Assembly: GCA_045532295.1 (NCBI GenBank)
Contig: JAZSFP010000004.1
Span: 69,161 to 133,160, forward strand
Length of the DNA stretch: 64,000 bases
Source: UBA10677 sp045532295
Lineage (GTDB): Bacteria > Bacillota > Clostridia > Christensenellales > Pumilibacteraceae
Reading direction: 5' to 3'
Below are positions 8,271 through 17,531 of the stretch, one piece after another. Below the pieces are notes generated by a model. The model did not search any database. It saw only the letters and a list, made by a program, of their open reading frames with translations, and was not told where the DNA came from. Numbering within the stretch: the stretch's first letter is position 1; each line of letters starts with the position of its first letter. A program made the position numbers and the translations under genes.

Positions 8271-9512
8271 TTAGTGCATTTTATACGTTATAAATTCAGG
8301 ATTAATCTTAAAAATGACCTCGTTTTTTTTGTTTGTAGACTCTTCAATAATACCGTAACTTGCCAAATGCCGTAATATTTTCAATGCCCCTTGTTTAGTC
8401 ATATTGTTTCCGATATATTCAACGAACATTTTATAATTAAAATAATTTTCCGAATTATGAATTAATATTTTTTTAAGATAAACTAACTCCGTATTAGACA
8501 AAAATTCGCCCGATACTGACAGTTTGTTCTTGATTTCTTCAATGTTCTTATAAATTAAACTGAATTTTATGGCAGTTTCTAAAATATACCCTAAAAAGTA
8601 CGTTAAATCGTTATTCGTATTTCTCGTACTTACGATTGCCTTATAGTAATTTGATTTAAATTCGTTAATAGCCTCACTCATAAATAGAGGGGAAACGTAA
8701 GACAGGTCGTTTATAATGCTAATCCAAAGAGACACCATACGAGCAGTTCTACCGTTATAATCAAAATACGGATGCAAATATAAAATATAGTAATGACAAA
8801 TATGCGGAAGATAGATACCTAATTTCTTTGCTTGCTCTTTATCGTTAACCAAATCAAACAAACCGTTCATATACTCTTCAATTAACTGGTGATTTATTCC
8901 GTCGTAGCCACCAATGGAAACGGAATCATCACGATAATATAAGCCGTCTTTTAGTTTATCTTCTTCATCTAAACAATTGTCGCTAAGCAACGAATACAAT
9001 TTATATAAATTCTCTTTGTTAAACGCAGGCTTTTCTCTCAGAATATAATTGATTGCGTTTTGCATATTTTTAATAATTATATCGTTCTTATCGGTTAATT
9101 CTTTGCTTTCAAAAATTTCTTTAATCCTTTTATGCGTAGTCGGAACGTTCTCAATATTCAAAGTCCCTTCCACTTCGGAAAATATTCTGGAAAGCATAAT
9201 TTGGTCAATATTGCGATTCGTTAAAAAATCCTTGTTTTCTGCATAATCCTTAATCAGCGTTGATAAATATTCTTTATGATTAGACACCAAATATTTTCCT
9301 AAAAAGAAAAATATATGTTTAGAGTTAAAAGTTTTAAGAGGAAGTTTAATAAATCTTTCACAGCCTTCGTCAATTAAATCGTCTTTTGCGTCTAAAAAAT
9401 CATTTAACTCGTCTTTGGAAAATAATATACCTACGTTTTTATTATAACGCAAATCGTCTATCGTGTAATATTTATTGCCTAATAAAATCTTCAAAATTTT
9501 GTTTTTATCCAT
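8271..9512 (-). CDS. Fic family protein (AMPylation-type) with winged helix
   Basis: 413 aa from MDKNKILKILLGN at 9512 (GGAGG five bases upstream). The Fic core motif is HPYFDYNGRTAR, keeping the catalytic His, the acidic residue, Asn-Gly-Arg and the final Arg, with Tyr replacing the usual Gly. An N-terminal FSEVEGT segment matches the SSxIEGN-type inhibitory helix, which normally blocks ATP binding. The last ~70 residues look like a winged-helix domain, so it may bind DNA. Fic enzymes transfer AMP from ATP to hydroxyl groups of proteins. The gene is clearly AT-richer than its neighbours and lies between near-identical repeat blocks, suggesting acquisition by transfer. Confidence 0.85.
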   Translation of the reverse strand: MDKNKILKILLGNKYYTIDDLRYNKNVGILFSKDELNDFLDAKDDLIDEGCERFIKLPLKTFNSKHIFFFLGKYLVSNHKEYLSTLIKDYAENKDFLTNRNIDQIMLSRIFSEVEGTLNIENVPTTHKRIKEIFESKELTDKNDIIIKNMQNAINYILREKPAFNKENLYKLYSLLSDNCLDEEDKLKDGLYYRDDSVSIGGYDGINHQLIEEYMNGLFDLVNDKEQAKKLGIYLPHICHYYILYLHPYFDYNGRTARMVSLWISIINDLSYVSPLFMSEAINEFKSNYYKAIVSTRNTNNDLTYFLGYILETAIKFSLIYKNIEEIKNKLSVSGEFLSNTELVYLKKILIHNSENYFNYKMFVEYIGNNMTKQGALKILRHLASYGIIEESTNKKNEVIFKINPEFITYKMH

Positions 9513-9559
9513 ATTTGCCTCCAAACCAACAGAGAACTTTATTTCCACCAGTCAATTAA

Positions 9560-9588
9560 ATTATATAAAAAAATTTATAATTAGTCAA
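9560..9588 (-). promoter_or_regulatory. Promoter of the Fic gene
   Basis: TTGACT (9583-9588), 17-base spacer, TATAAT (9560-9565) on the minus strand. GGTTGAC occurs twice in tandem, 12 bases apart, over and just upstream of the -35 box, a possible operator. Confidence 0.8.
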
Positions 9589-9679
9589 CCGTTTGGTCAA
9601 CCAAATTATAAACTTTCTTGAAACTTTTGTCGAAAATGCAAAGGGCAAGATATTTAGCCCACTCTATAAATTAAAAAGT

Positions 9680-10052
9680 CGCCACTGCTCGCCGTATTAG
9701 ATACACTCCACTCGCACCCACGGGGTGTTTACTGTCGCGCCATAGGAAAACGAGAACACGAGCAATCGTTCCGCGTATATGCCGTGGGTGTCTTTCTGGA
9801 GCGGAACGAAGTGGAGCGATAGAATCTCCCAAGTTTATGTAACCATTAATCTTTGGTCGTCCTTCCCCGAGCGCAAGCGAGAAGTCGCCCCCCACGCGCC
9901 GTGGGTGTCTTTCTGGAGCGCACCCCCTTGGTCGTGTCTTTCTGGAACGGAGGCGTAGCCGAAGTGATAGAAACTCCCAAGCCTATGTAACCATTAACCC
10001 TTGGTCGTCCTTCCCCGAGCGTAAGCGAGAAGTCACTCCCGTTTGCAACGGG
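9680..10052. repeat. Intergenic mosaic repeat block R2
   Basis: The counterpart of R1 on the upstream side of the Fic gene. It holds the identical 63-base segment (9713-9775), then the same GTCGTGTCTTTCTGGAACGG and AGGCGTAGCCGAAGTGATAG words in the same order and orientation as 8105-8165. It runs directly into the stop codon of the HAD gene at 10053. Confidence 0.85.
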
Positions 10053-10835
10053 CTAATTATCCCAGTGGGCGATTGAGGGGAGAATAATATCAATGTCGTC
10101 GTAAATGCCCGTTTTTTTAGCCTCGTCGATAGTGCCTTCGCCCGAGAGGACGAAACAGGACAAAAATTTATTATTGATAGCGAAACGAATATCGGTAGCG
10201 AGGCGGTCGCCGAACATAGCGATTTGCTCGCTTCGTAGTCCGAGCAGTCTTTCAATGCTCTCGCCTATCGGACGGTTGGGTTTTCCGCAAACGAGCAAGG
10301 GAGAAACGCCCGTAGACTTTTCCACGAGCGCAATAAAACTACCCACGTCGGGCTTGTAGCCGTAGGCGGTGGGGCAATTTATATCGGGGTGAGTAGCGAT
10401 ATAGGGAACACCCTCGCGAATAAAACGGCAAAGTTTTTCCAGTCTTGGATAATCGAAGAAAATATCAAAACTAAGCACCACGAGGTCGGGATTTTCCTCG
10501 ACGGTGTTTATGCCGGCGTCGTGGAATTCGTCGAAGAGCGAAGGCGTACCGAAAAGAAAAACGCGCTTGTCCTTATAGTTGCGCGTCAAAAACTCCACCG
10601 TAGCGTTACCGGCGGTAAAAATCTCCTCTTTTTTAGCGTTAAAACCAAGACGGTTGAGTTTTCTTAAGTAATCGTCGCGCGAGGAAGAGCAGTTGTTCGT
10701 CAAAAACAACACTCTCGCCTGCGCCCTCATTCTCTCAACGGCCTCTCTCGCGCCCTCGAAAACCTCGTTTTCAAGGTAAATCGTGCCGTCCATATCCAGC
10801 AAAAAACATTTGATTTTCTTTAGTCTTTCGTCCAT
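10053..10835 (-). CDS. HAD-IIA family sugar phosphatase (NagD-like)
   Basis: 260 aa. Motif I is DMDGT (residues 14-18), motif II FLTNN, the motif III Lys is in GKPNRP, and motif IV is GDRLATD, all as in the NagD/AraL branch. The large C2-type cap lies between motifs II and III. Such enzymes hydrolyse sugar phosphates or nucleotide monophosphates; the substrate cannot be told. It starts four bases after the stop of the dehydroquinate-synthase-like gene (AAGGTG site seven bases upstream), so it is the last gene of the mfd unit. Confidence 0.9.
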   Translation of the reverse strand: MDERLKKIKCFLLDMDGTIYLENEVFEGAREAVERMRAQARVLFLTNNCSSSRDDYLRKLNRLGFNAKKEEIFTAGNATVEFLTRNYKDKRVFLFGTPSLFDEFHDAGINTVEENPDLVVLSFDIFFDYPRLEKLCRFIREGVPYIATHPDINCPTAYGYKPDVGSFIALVEKSTGVSPLLVCGKPNRPIGESIERLLGLRSEQIAMFGDRLATDIRFAINNKFLSCFVLSGEGTIDEAKKTGIYDDIDIILPSIAHWDN

Positions 10836-10839
10836 AATT

Positions 10840-11925
10840 TCACCTTAAGTAACCTATTTGCATCGTAAGATTAGTGAGCGCGCTCGCCCCCTTAAACGCC
10901 GAGGAAAATTTGAGCGCCTCTCGTAGCGTTTCGCCCTCGATATAACCATTATACGAAAAACCACGGTCTTTGTAAAGCCTTTTAAAGCGAGTAACGATAA
11001 ATTCCGCCGAATTTTGAAAAATCTCAGCCTTTTTTATAAGTTCGCCCCTAAAGGAATTAAGACAAAAAATACGCTCGTCAATCTGCTCACTTTTAAGATA
11101 TTCTCCTAAAAATTTGCTCGCTTTTACGGGGTTAATTTTAAGGGAGGAAAAAGCGCTGTCAAGCAAAGAATTATTATTGAAAACGAAAGTCGAATTTATC
11201 AAGGGAAAGGATAGCGCAAGACGGTAAAACGCAAGCAGTTTGGGGGCTAAAATGACCGCAGTTTCCGATAACGGTTTGCTTTTTTCGTTACGAACCGCCC
11301 TTAGCCTTCGATAAAACGCCGAGAGCGAAGTCGCCCCGTTGCCCCTTAAATTTTTAAGCGCGAAAGCCCCCTCTACTATCCCCTCTCTATTCCCCTTTTT
11401 CTCGGCGGTTATTATCTTTTTTACCGCCCTATAAACGCTCCCCACTTCGCCTCTGTCTTCGCAAAGCAAAGCGTAGTTAATTTCTCTTTCCATTAAATAA
11501 ACCGTCGCCGTCGCGCTCAGCCCGTAAAAGAGGGGTAAATCTCGAACGGCGGTCGTGTCGCATACTATTAAATCCTCCGCCCGCATCTCTTCTTTAGAGA
11601 AAAGTTCGCCCCCAAAACCGCACGCTTTGGTCGTGATAAAAATGTAACTGAGGTTATAGCGAAAAGCAAGCGCGCTCGCCACTCTCCTTTCCCTCTCTCC
11701 GCCCACGCCTATAACCGCCCTAACGCTCTCGTCAAGGTCAACGGATTTAACGGAAAATTCCTCGTCTTTTAAATATATAGGATAGAGGCGCAAAAACCTC
11801 GATAGAACCTCTAAAACTTCGCTATCCTCTTCGCTCGCAATCACGACTGTTTCCGCCCCCTCGGGAGCAAAAGGCAAACACAGTTCCTTAATATCCGCCA
11901 AAACGCCCTTTCCGATAACTTCCAT
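10840..11925 (-). CDS. Divergent dehydroquinate-synthase/glycerol-1-P-dehydrogenase-fold protein
   Basis: 361 aa from MEVIGKGVLADIKELC at 11925 (GGAGG five bases upstream). Residues about 80-110 (RAVIGVGGERERRVASALAF ... LSYIFITT) follow the NAD-binding pattern of the iron-alcohol-dehydrogenase/G1PDH/DHQS fold (GxGGGxxxDxxKxxA...PxIxxPT), but the Asp/Lys positions and the metal-binding His residues expected further on are not evident. It may therefore be a catalytically altered paralogue. It lies between the foldase and the HAD phosphatase. The fold assignment is moderate and the function unknown. Confidence 0.5.
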   Translation of the reverse strand: MEVIGKGVLADIKELCLPFAPEGAETVVIASEEDSEVLEVLSRFLRLYPIYLKDEEFSVKSVDLDESVRAVIGVGGERERRVASALAFRYNLSYIFITTKACGFGGELFSKEEMRAEDLIVCDTTAVRDLPLFYGLSATATVYLMEREINYALLCEDRGEVGSVYRAVKKIITAEKKGNREGIVEGAFALKNLRGNGATSLSAFYRRLRAVRNEKSKPLSETAVILAPKLLAFYRLALSFPLINSTFVFNNNSLLDSAFSSLKINPVKASKFLGEYLKSEQIDERIFCLNSFRGELIKKAEIFQNSAEFIVTRFKRLYKDRGFSYNGYIEGETLREALKFSSAFKGASALTNLTMQIGYLR

Positions 11926-12009
11926 AACCACCTCCAAAGGCAATTATACCACCGATTTGGGCGCAAAAAAAGACGGCAAGAGTAATTTCTCGTCGTCTTT
12001 TATCGAATT

Positions 12010-13821
12010 TTATTTCGTTTCCTTGAGGTCTGCGAAGGTCGCCTCGTTCATCGTTACGATTTTCTTGAGGTTGAAGTAGTAACCGATACGATTGTTTTGC
12101 CACTCGTTGAAGATTGCGTTAGTCTTCGAGGTGAGTTTTTCTTCGCGGAGTTTCTCGAACACGGTGGTGCGCTCGCCGTAAGAAATATAATCGTTAATGC
12201 CAACGGTAATACCGCTCGAGGGGATAATCTTGGAAAGGTAAAGGATATGCACGCCGTAATCGGTAACGGTAACGGGGGATATTGCTCCCTCAACGCCCGC
12301 CTCGTAAAGCGCTTTAGCCGAGAGCGAGAATTCCTTCATATAGGTCTCGTCGTAAGCGTCGCCCGTCGTCTTCTTTACTTGGTAGCCAAGTTCCTTACCG
12401 AAGATACCGGGGTCGGTGTTGTACTTATAGATAAGACTATCGAAGGCGCGCTCCTTGTCTTTCAAGGTTACCGCGCTTGCCATAACGCTCTCGATATCCT
12501 CGTAGATAGCGTCGATGGAAATGGGCTTGCCGTAGTTCTCGCCCTCCCTATGCTCAAAACCCTTAATCTCTTTTGCAAGGTTTACTTTCTTTTGGTCAAG
12601 TTCCGCTTGAGGCTTAATGCCCTTATACTTTTCAGTGTAAGCCTTAAGTTCAGCGGTCTGCTCGTCGGAGAAAGGCACGAGGATATGCTTTACGAAATAG
12701 TAACTGTCGTTGGGATAATAAAGAATAGTCGTACTTCCGCCCGAAACCGCGCTGTCGAAATTAGCCTGCGTCTTGTAACTGTCCTTTTGGCTTACGAGAA
12801 GGTTTTGATAACTCTCTCTAACCTCTTCGTCCGTTATATCAACGCCGTCGGTGATATAACTTTGAAGAAGGGAAAGTTTGGCGTTTTTCTCGTACTGCGA
12901 GCCGATAAAGAAGTCGATAACCTCGGTGTCAATGAGCGCGGGGTAAATATAGGAAACGCCCTGCTCGTCGCCCATTTTCTTAAGGTCGTTAACCTCTTTA
13001 GTAAACTTGGTTCTCTGAGTATCCGTTAAGCGATAGTCGTTTTCAACGTTCTCTTCCAAGAGGTTCACGAAACGACGCATAGCCTCAATCTCAAGCGACT
13101 TAACTTCGTCGCTACCGTATCTGCCGGGGTATCTGCTCTCGCCGGGCATCCAAAGTTCCTCGGAAGAAAGGTCGTCTTTCTCAAGCATAAGGCGAAGTTT
13201 ATAGTCGGAATAGCCCTCCGCTTTTTCCGCCGTTGCAAGTCCTCTTAAAACGACTTCTGCGATTAAGTCTTCGCTGTTAAGGTGGTCGTAAGCGCCCTCT
13301 TCTTCCACTTCTTCCTTAGCGTAAGTGCTTTGGCTCTCGGTGGAAGTATCGGTGGTGGTGCTGTCCGAAGTAACGGGTTCGCCGTGCTCGGTCAAAATAT
13401 CGTTACGAAGGGAGGCAAGTTGACTGTCGATAGAATTATAAACGCTCTGTCTAACTTGGTTGGTCTCGTAGTTCGTCCACTCGATATTGCCAAAGTAAAG
13501 TTGCGCGTCCGCCTCGTTAAGCACGAGTTCGGTTACGACGAGTTGCTCGGCAAGATAATCAACCGCCTCTTCAACCGTCATACCGTAGTACTGAATATAG
13601 GTAGGCGCGTAAGTGTTAACGGAGTTGATAAGTTGGTACTTATAAATGTTCTTCTTCTCCGTCTTATAAGACGCCGACCCGTCGGTAATGGTGGTGGAGT
13701 CAATCGTCGCGATAACTTGCTTGTAATCGCGCTCGGCGTCGTAAGTGAAAAGAGTGCAACCCGTAAAGAGAGTTAAGCACATAATAACCGCTAAAATTGT
13801 CGTAATGATTTTCTTGTACAT
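12010..13821 (-). CDS. prsA: PrsA/SurA-like peptidyl-prolyl isomerase lipoprotein
   Basis: 603 aa from MYKKIITTILAVIMC at 13821 (GAGG six bases upstream). The signal peptide ends in the lipobox LFTGC. Residues about 370-560 contain a parvulin-type rotamase domain (YYFVKHILVPFSDEQ ... FDSLIYKYNTDPGIF ... VTDYGVHILYLSKI) with the usual HILV, DPG and GVHI landmarks. The N-terminal ~330 residues would be the SurA-N-like chaperone part. It is about twice the length of Bacillus PrsA, with Thr/Ser/Glu-rich insertions around residue 155. It helps exported proteins fold outside the membrane. It follows mfd by 30 bases. Confidence 0.85.
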   Translation of the reverse strand: MYKKIITTILAVIMCLTLFTGCTLFTYDAERDYKQVIATIDSTTITDGSASYKTEKKNIYKYQLINSVNTYAPTYIQYYGMTVEEAVDYLAEQLVVTELVLNEADAQLYFGNIEWTNYETNQVRQSVYNSIDSQLASLRNDILTEHGEPVTSDSTTTDTSTESQSTYAKEEVEEEGAYDHLNSEDLIAEVVLRGLATAEKAEGYSDYKLRLMLEKDDLSSEELWMPGESRYPGRYGSDEVKSLEIEAMRRFVNLLEENVENDYRLTDTQRTKFTKEVNDLKKMGDEQGVSYIYPALIDTEVIDFFIGSQYEKNAKLSLLQSYITDGVDITDEEVRESYQNLLVSQKDSYKTQANFDSAVSGGSTTILYYPNDSYYFVKHILVPFSDEQTAELKAYTEKYKGIKPQAELDQKKVNLAKEIKGFEHREGENYGKPISIDAIYEDIESVMASAVTLKDKERAFDSLIYKYNTDPGIFGKELGYQVKKTTGDAYDETYMKEFSLSAKALYEAGVEGAISPVTVTDYGVHILYLSKIIPSSGITVGINDYISYGERTTVFEKLREEKLTSKTNAIFNEWQNNRIGYYFNLKKIVTMNEATFADLKETK

Positions 13822-13899
13822 TTTGTTCCTCTTTATAATCGCCCGAAAAAGTAGGGCGTAAATGCTCATTATCTATTATACTATTTTTTCTTTTAAAAA

Positions 13900-16800
13900 T
13901 CAATCGTTTTGAACACGCTTTTTACTGAATTGCAATAAAAATTTGAGAAGTTTTGCGCCCGAGGGGAACTTAATAGCAGGTTTCTCCCCCGAAACGATAC
14001 GCCCGTCGTGAGCGTTAACGCTCATAATCAAATCGCCGTTAAGGTCGGAAACGCTCTCGAAGACGAGCGCAATCTCTTTTCTCTTTAATATTACGCTCTC
14101 TGCTAAAACGCGCGAGGCAAGGTTTTTAATGAGCGCTATATCGACGAGGTTTTTAACGGACTCGGGTACTTCGCCGTAAATGTCGCGCATATCGGCAAGG
14201 ATATTTTCGCGCTCACGAACGCTATCAATCCTCGAAATCCTCGAATAAATCCTAATTCGCCACTCCTTGTCGGTGATATAGCCCTCGGGGATAAACACGG
14301 GATAATCCACCACCGCCTTTACCTCTCTTCGTCTTACGGGCTTTTCGCCACGCAGTTCGCCCACGGCGTCAGAAAGCAGTCGGCAATACATATCGTAGCC
14401 CACTTTCTCTATATGACCGTGTTGCTCCGCGCCCAAAATCGAGCCTGCGCCTCTAATCTCAAGGTCGCGCATCGCTATCTTAAATCCGCTACCAAACTCG
14501 GTAAACTGCGTTATCGCCTCAAGCCGTTCGTAAGCGGTGGGCGTGAGCGTCTTTCGTCCGTCGTAGGTAAAGAAAACGTAGGCAAGGCGGTTACTTCTTC
14601 CCACTCTTCCGCGAAGTTGATAAAGTTGCGAAAGCCCAAGTCTGTCCGCGTCCATAACGAGCATAGTGTTAGCGCGCGGAATATCAATGCCGTTCTCTAC
14701 TATCGTCGAGGAAACCAAAATATCCGCCTCGCCCGATACGAACTGCTCAATCCTCTTTTCAAGTTGCTCTTCCTTCATCTGCCCGTGAGCGTAGATAACG
14801 CGCGCAGAGGGCATAAGTTCGCTCACTCTTGCGGTAAAGCGGTCGATATCCGCTACCCTGTTATAGACGATAAACACCTGTCCGCCACGGTTAATCTCGC
14901 GCGTGCAAGCGTCGACGAGTAAGGTTTCGCCGTACTCCATTACGTAGGTTTGAACGGGAATTCTCGCCACGGGGGGAGTATCGAGAACGCTTATATCCCT
15001 AATGCCCACGAGCGACATATGTAGCGTTCGAGGGATAGGGGTAGCGGAAAGCGTAAGCACGTTAACGCCCCGTCGCATATCTTTAATCTTCTCTTTGTCC
15101 GCAACGCCAAAGCGCTGTTCTTCGTCAAGAATTAAAAGTCCAAGGTCGGCAAAGTCCACGTCTTTAGAGAGCAAGCGGTGAGTTCCCACCACTATATCCA
15201 CCTTGCCCGTTTTAAGCCCAAGCAAAGTCTTTTTTCTACTCTCCGCATTGTCAAAACGGGTAAGACGCGCTACGACTACGCCGAACTGCTCCATACGCTT
15301 AACCACCGTTTCGTGATGCTGTTTAGCAAGAATAGTCGTAGGCGACATAAACGCCACCTGCTTGCCCTCGGCGATAACTTTAAGGGCAATTCTAAGCGCA
15401 ACTTCCGTCTTACCGTACCCAACGTCTCCGCAAAGCAATCTGTCCATTATCTTGCCTTCTTTCAAATCCCGAAGTCCGTCTTCAATGGCGGAAAGTTGGT
15501 CGTCCGTCTCGGCGTGTTCAAAACTTGCGCCAAACTCGTCGACTATGCTATCGTCCGGCGAATAAATATGCCCCTTGCCGTTAAGCCTGTCGCTATAAAG
15601 GGATACGAGGTTTATGGCAAGTTCTTTAACGGATTTTTTAACCCGTTCTTTAATTTTCGCAAAATCCGCGCCACCAAGTCGGGAAAGTCGAGGCTCGCTC
15701 GTCCCGTCAGAGACGAACTTTGAAAGCCCGTCCATATTCTCGATAGGCACGTAAAGTTTGTCCTTTTGCGCGTAGGAAATCAAAAGATAATCGTGTCTTG
15801 CGCCGGCAACTTCTAACTTAACCACGCCGTCGAACCGTCCTATTCCGTGCAGTTCGTGAACGACGAAATCACCCACGCTCGGTATGCCGAAAACTTCGCT
15901 CTTGTGCCGTTTTATCGCCTTTTTCTCGCTCTTGCGTTTAAGGTCGTAAGAGCCTATAATCGCCACTTTCTCGCCGTGGAAAACGCAACCCTTTTCGCTA
16001 TTTTCCCTAAGTATTCTCAGTCCGCCCTCGCCGTAGCCGAGGTTATAGGAAATCTCGTTTTCGCGCAAAGTCTTACTCAGCGAGCCGTAAAGCCCCTCCT
16101 CCCCTGCGCAAAGATAAACCGTATATCCCCGTCTTTCAAAGTCGAGCGCGTCGGAAATAAGCGCTTGATAGTCCTTAAAGTAGGGCGGATTTTCGCTCGT
16201 TCTAAAGGAAAACACCACCTCGGGCGCAAAAATGCGGTTTTGCGAAGTAACGCTATGAAAGGCAAGCCGTTTCCCCTCGAAGTCGAACGCCTTATCAAGC
16301 CCTATAATCCCACCGCAAAAAGATAGCGTTTCACCACGCGAAAGCAGTGTGGAAAAACGGTTGTTATGCTCGCGCTCGTGTAGAGCAATATTGTCGTAAA
16401 CTTGTTTACTTTCGTCGAAAATCGTTCCCTCGAATAAGCCGAAGTCGAAAATCGTCGAATTTTTAACGAGTGGCAAAAGATAGCAAAGCGAGAGCGAATT
16501 GTCATTGCACTCTATTTTAGAGAGCAGTTCGCCTATAAGCGAGGCGCGTTTAGCCTCGAAGTCGGGCTCAAGCGCGCTTTTCGCCTTTTCGCCCTCTAAG
16601 GTTTTAATAACGCTCTTCCGCTCTATCTCGTCGCAGAAAAACTCGGTAACGGGGGAAATTTGATAACTCTCCCTCTCTTCTTTCGAGCGGTGGTCGGACA
16701 TATCCATAGCGCGCACGCTCTCTACCTCGTCGCCGAAAAACTCAATGCGCACCGGCTCGCTTTCCGCTACCGACCAAATATCTAAAATATCGCCACGGAG

Positions 16801-17310
16801 CGCAAACCGTCCTACGTCAGTTATCTGCATTTCCCGTCTATAACCGCCCTCGATAAGTTTTTTAACGAGCGCGTCAAGGTCGTACTCTTCCCCCTTCTTT
16901 ATCGTAACGCAACGGCTCAAAAACCGCTCGCGGTCGGGGTAAATCTGCGTTAAACACTCCGCCGGGCAAACCACGATATCCGCTTTTCCCGTCGCAATCT
17001 CGTATAAGGTTTTAAGACGGGTTAAAATATTCTCTCCGCTCACGCTGTCGCGGTACAGCAAAGTATCGTCGCGCGGAGGCAAGAGCGCAACTTTATCGTT
17101 AAAATTGCTTATCCCCTCGAAAAACGCCCGAGCAGTATAAAAATCAGCGGAAACCACTAAAGTTTTTCCGCTAGCGCACAACGCCGAAAGAGCGGATTTT
17201 GCAAATCCTGACAGCCCAAAAGCCGAGACTTTTTTTCCGTCCCGGTATGCTTGGGCGCACTTTTTCGCCTCGCCCTCGGCGTAATTTAGAATTTTAGTTA
17301 TATCGAGCAA
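13900..17310 (-). CDS. mfd: Transcription-repair coupling factor Mfd
   Basis: 1136 aa, normal length. The order is UvrB-like N-terminal domains, RNA polymerase-interacting domain (about 470-540, VGDFVVHELHGIGRFDG), helicase with Walker A GDVGYGKTE and DEEQRFG box, then the TRCF C-terminal domain. It displaces stalled RNA polymerase and recruits UvrA. The only in-frame start is TTG at 17310. The GGAGG (17333-17337) is 22 bases away, but a TAGCC-TTTG-GGCTA hairpin between them would bring it to eight bases. Confidence 0.97.
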   Translation of the reverse strand: MLDITKILNYAEGEAKKCAQAYRDGKKVSAFGLSGFAKSALSALCASGKTLVVSADFYTARAFFEGISNFNDKVALLPPRDDTLLYRDSVSGENILTRLKTLYEIATGKADIVVCPAECLTQIYPDRERFLSRCVTIKKGEEYDLDALVKKLIEGGYRREMQITDVGRFALRGDILDIWSVAESEPVRIEFFGDEVESVRAMDMSDHRSKEERESYQISPVTEFFCDEIERKSVIKTLEGEKAKSALEPDFEAKRASLIGELLSKIECNDNSLSLCYLLPLVKNSTIFDFGLFEGTIFDESKQVYDNIALHEREHNNRFSTLLSRGETLSFCGGIIGLDKAFDFEGKRLAFHSVTSQNRIFAPEVVFSFRTSENPPYFKDYQALISDALDFERRGYTVYLCAGEEGLYGSLSKTLRENEISYNLGYGEGGLRILRENSEKGCVFHGEKVAIIGSYDLKRKSEKKAIKRHKSEVFGIPSVGDFVVHELHGIGRFDGVVKLEVAGARHDYLLISYAQKDKLYVPIENMDGLSKFVSDGTSEPRLSRLGGADFAKIKERVKKSVKELAINLVSLYSDRLNGKGHIYSPDDSIVDEFGASFEHAETDDQLSAIEDGLRDLKEGKIMDRLLCGDVGYGKTEVALRIALKVIAEGKQVAFMSPTTILAKQHHETVVKRMEQFGVVVARLTRFDNAESRKKTLLGLKTGKVDIVVGTHRLLSKDVDFADLGLLILDEEQRFGVADKEKIKDMRRGVNVLTLSATPIPRTLHMSLVGIRDISVLDTPPVARIPVQTYVMEYGETLLVDACTREINRGGQVFIVYNRVADIDRFTARVSELMPSARVIYAHGQMKEEQLEKRIEQFVSGEADILVSSTIVENGIDIPRANTMLVMDADRLGLSQLYQLRGRVGRSNRLAYVFFTYDGRKTLTPTAYERLEAITQFTEFGSGFKIAMRDLEIRGAGSILGAEQHGHIEKVGYDMYCRLLSDAVGELRGEKPVRRREVKAVVDYPVFIPEGYITDKEWRIRIYSRISRIDSVRERENILADMRDIYGEVPESVKNLVDIALIKNLASRVLAESVILKRKEIALVFESVSDLNGDLIMSVNAHDGRIVSGEKPAIKFPSGAKLLKFLLQFSKKRVQND

Positions 17311-17370
17311 TACGGATTTAGCCCAAAGGCTACCTCCTTATAATGTAGCGTGTGCTTACAGTACCACCTT

Positions 17371-17500
17371 AGGTCGTGTCATTCTGGAGCGTAGCGATAG
17401 AATCTCCCCAGTCTATACTACCATTTTCTAAGGTCGGAGTTCCTATCACTCCACTTCGTTCCGTTCCAGGAAGACACACGCAAAGCGTGTGATTACAATA
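17371..17500. repeat. Foldback repeat unit, copy 1 of 4
   Basis: The left arm carries GTGTCATTCTGGAGCG and GATAGAATCTCC. The right arm carries GGAGTTCCTATC and CCAGGAAGACAC, the approximate reverse complement, then a CACACGCAAAGCGTGTG palindrome. Related units lie at 19441, 23212 and 51312. The rest of 17311-17531 holds no gene. Confidence 0.85.
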
Positions 17501-17531
17501 CATAGACCAAGCGTATCTTCCTCTCCCGCGT

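Noticed and set aside
7852..8375. Several 60-130-residue open frames in repeat block R1
   Set aside because: Their sequence is only translated repeat words (same peptides recur at 9671, 19152 and 23357 in various frames); none has a ribosome-binding site.
12097..13029. A 310-residue plus-strand frame
   Set aside because: Antisense to the PrsA-like gene, with no start signals and no domain.
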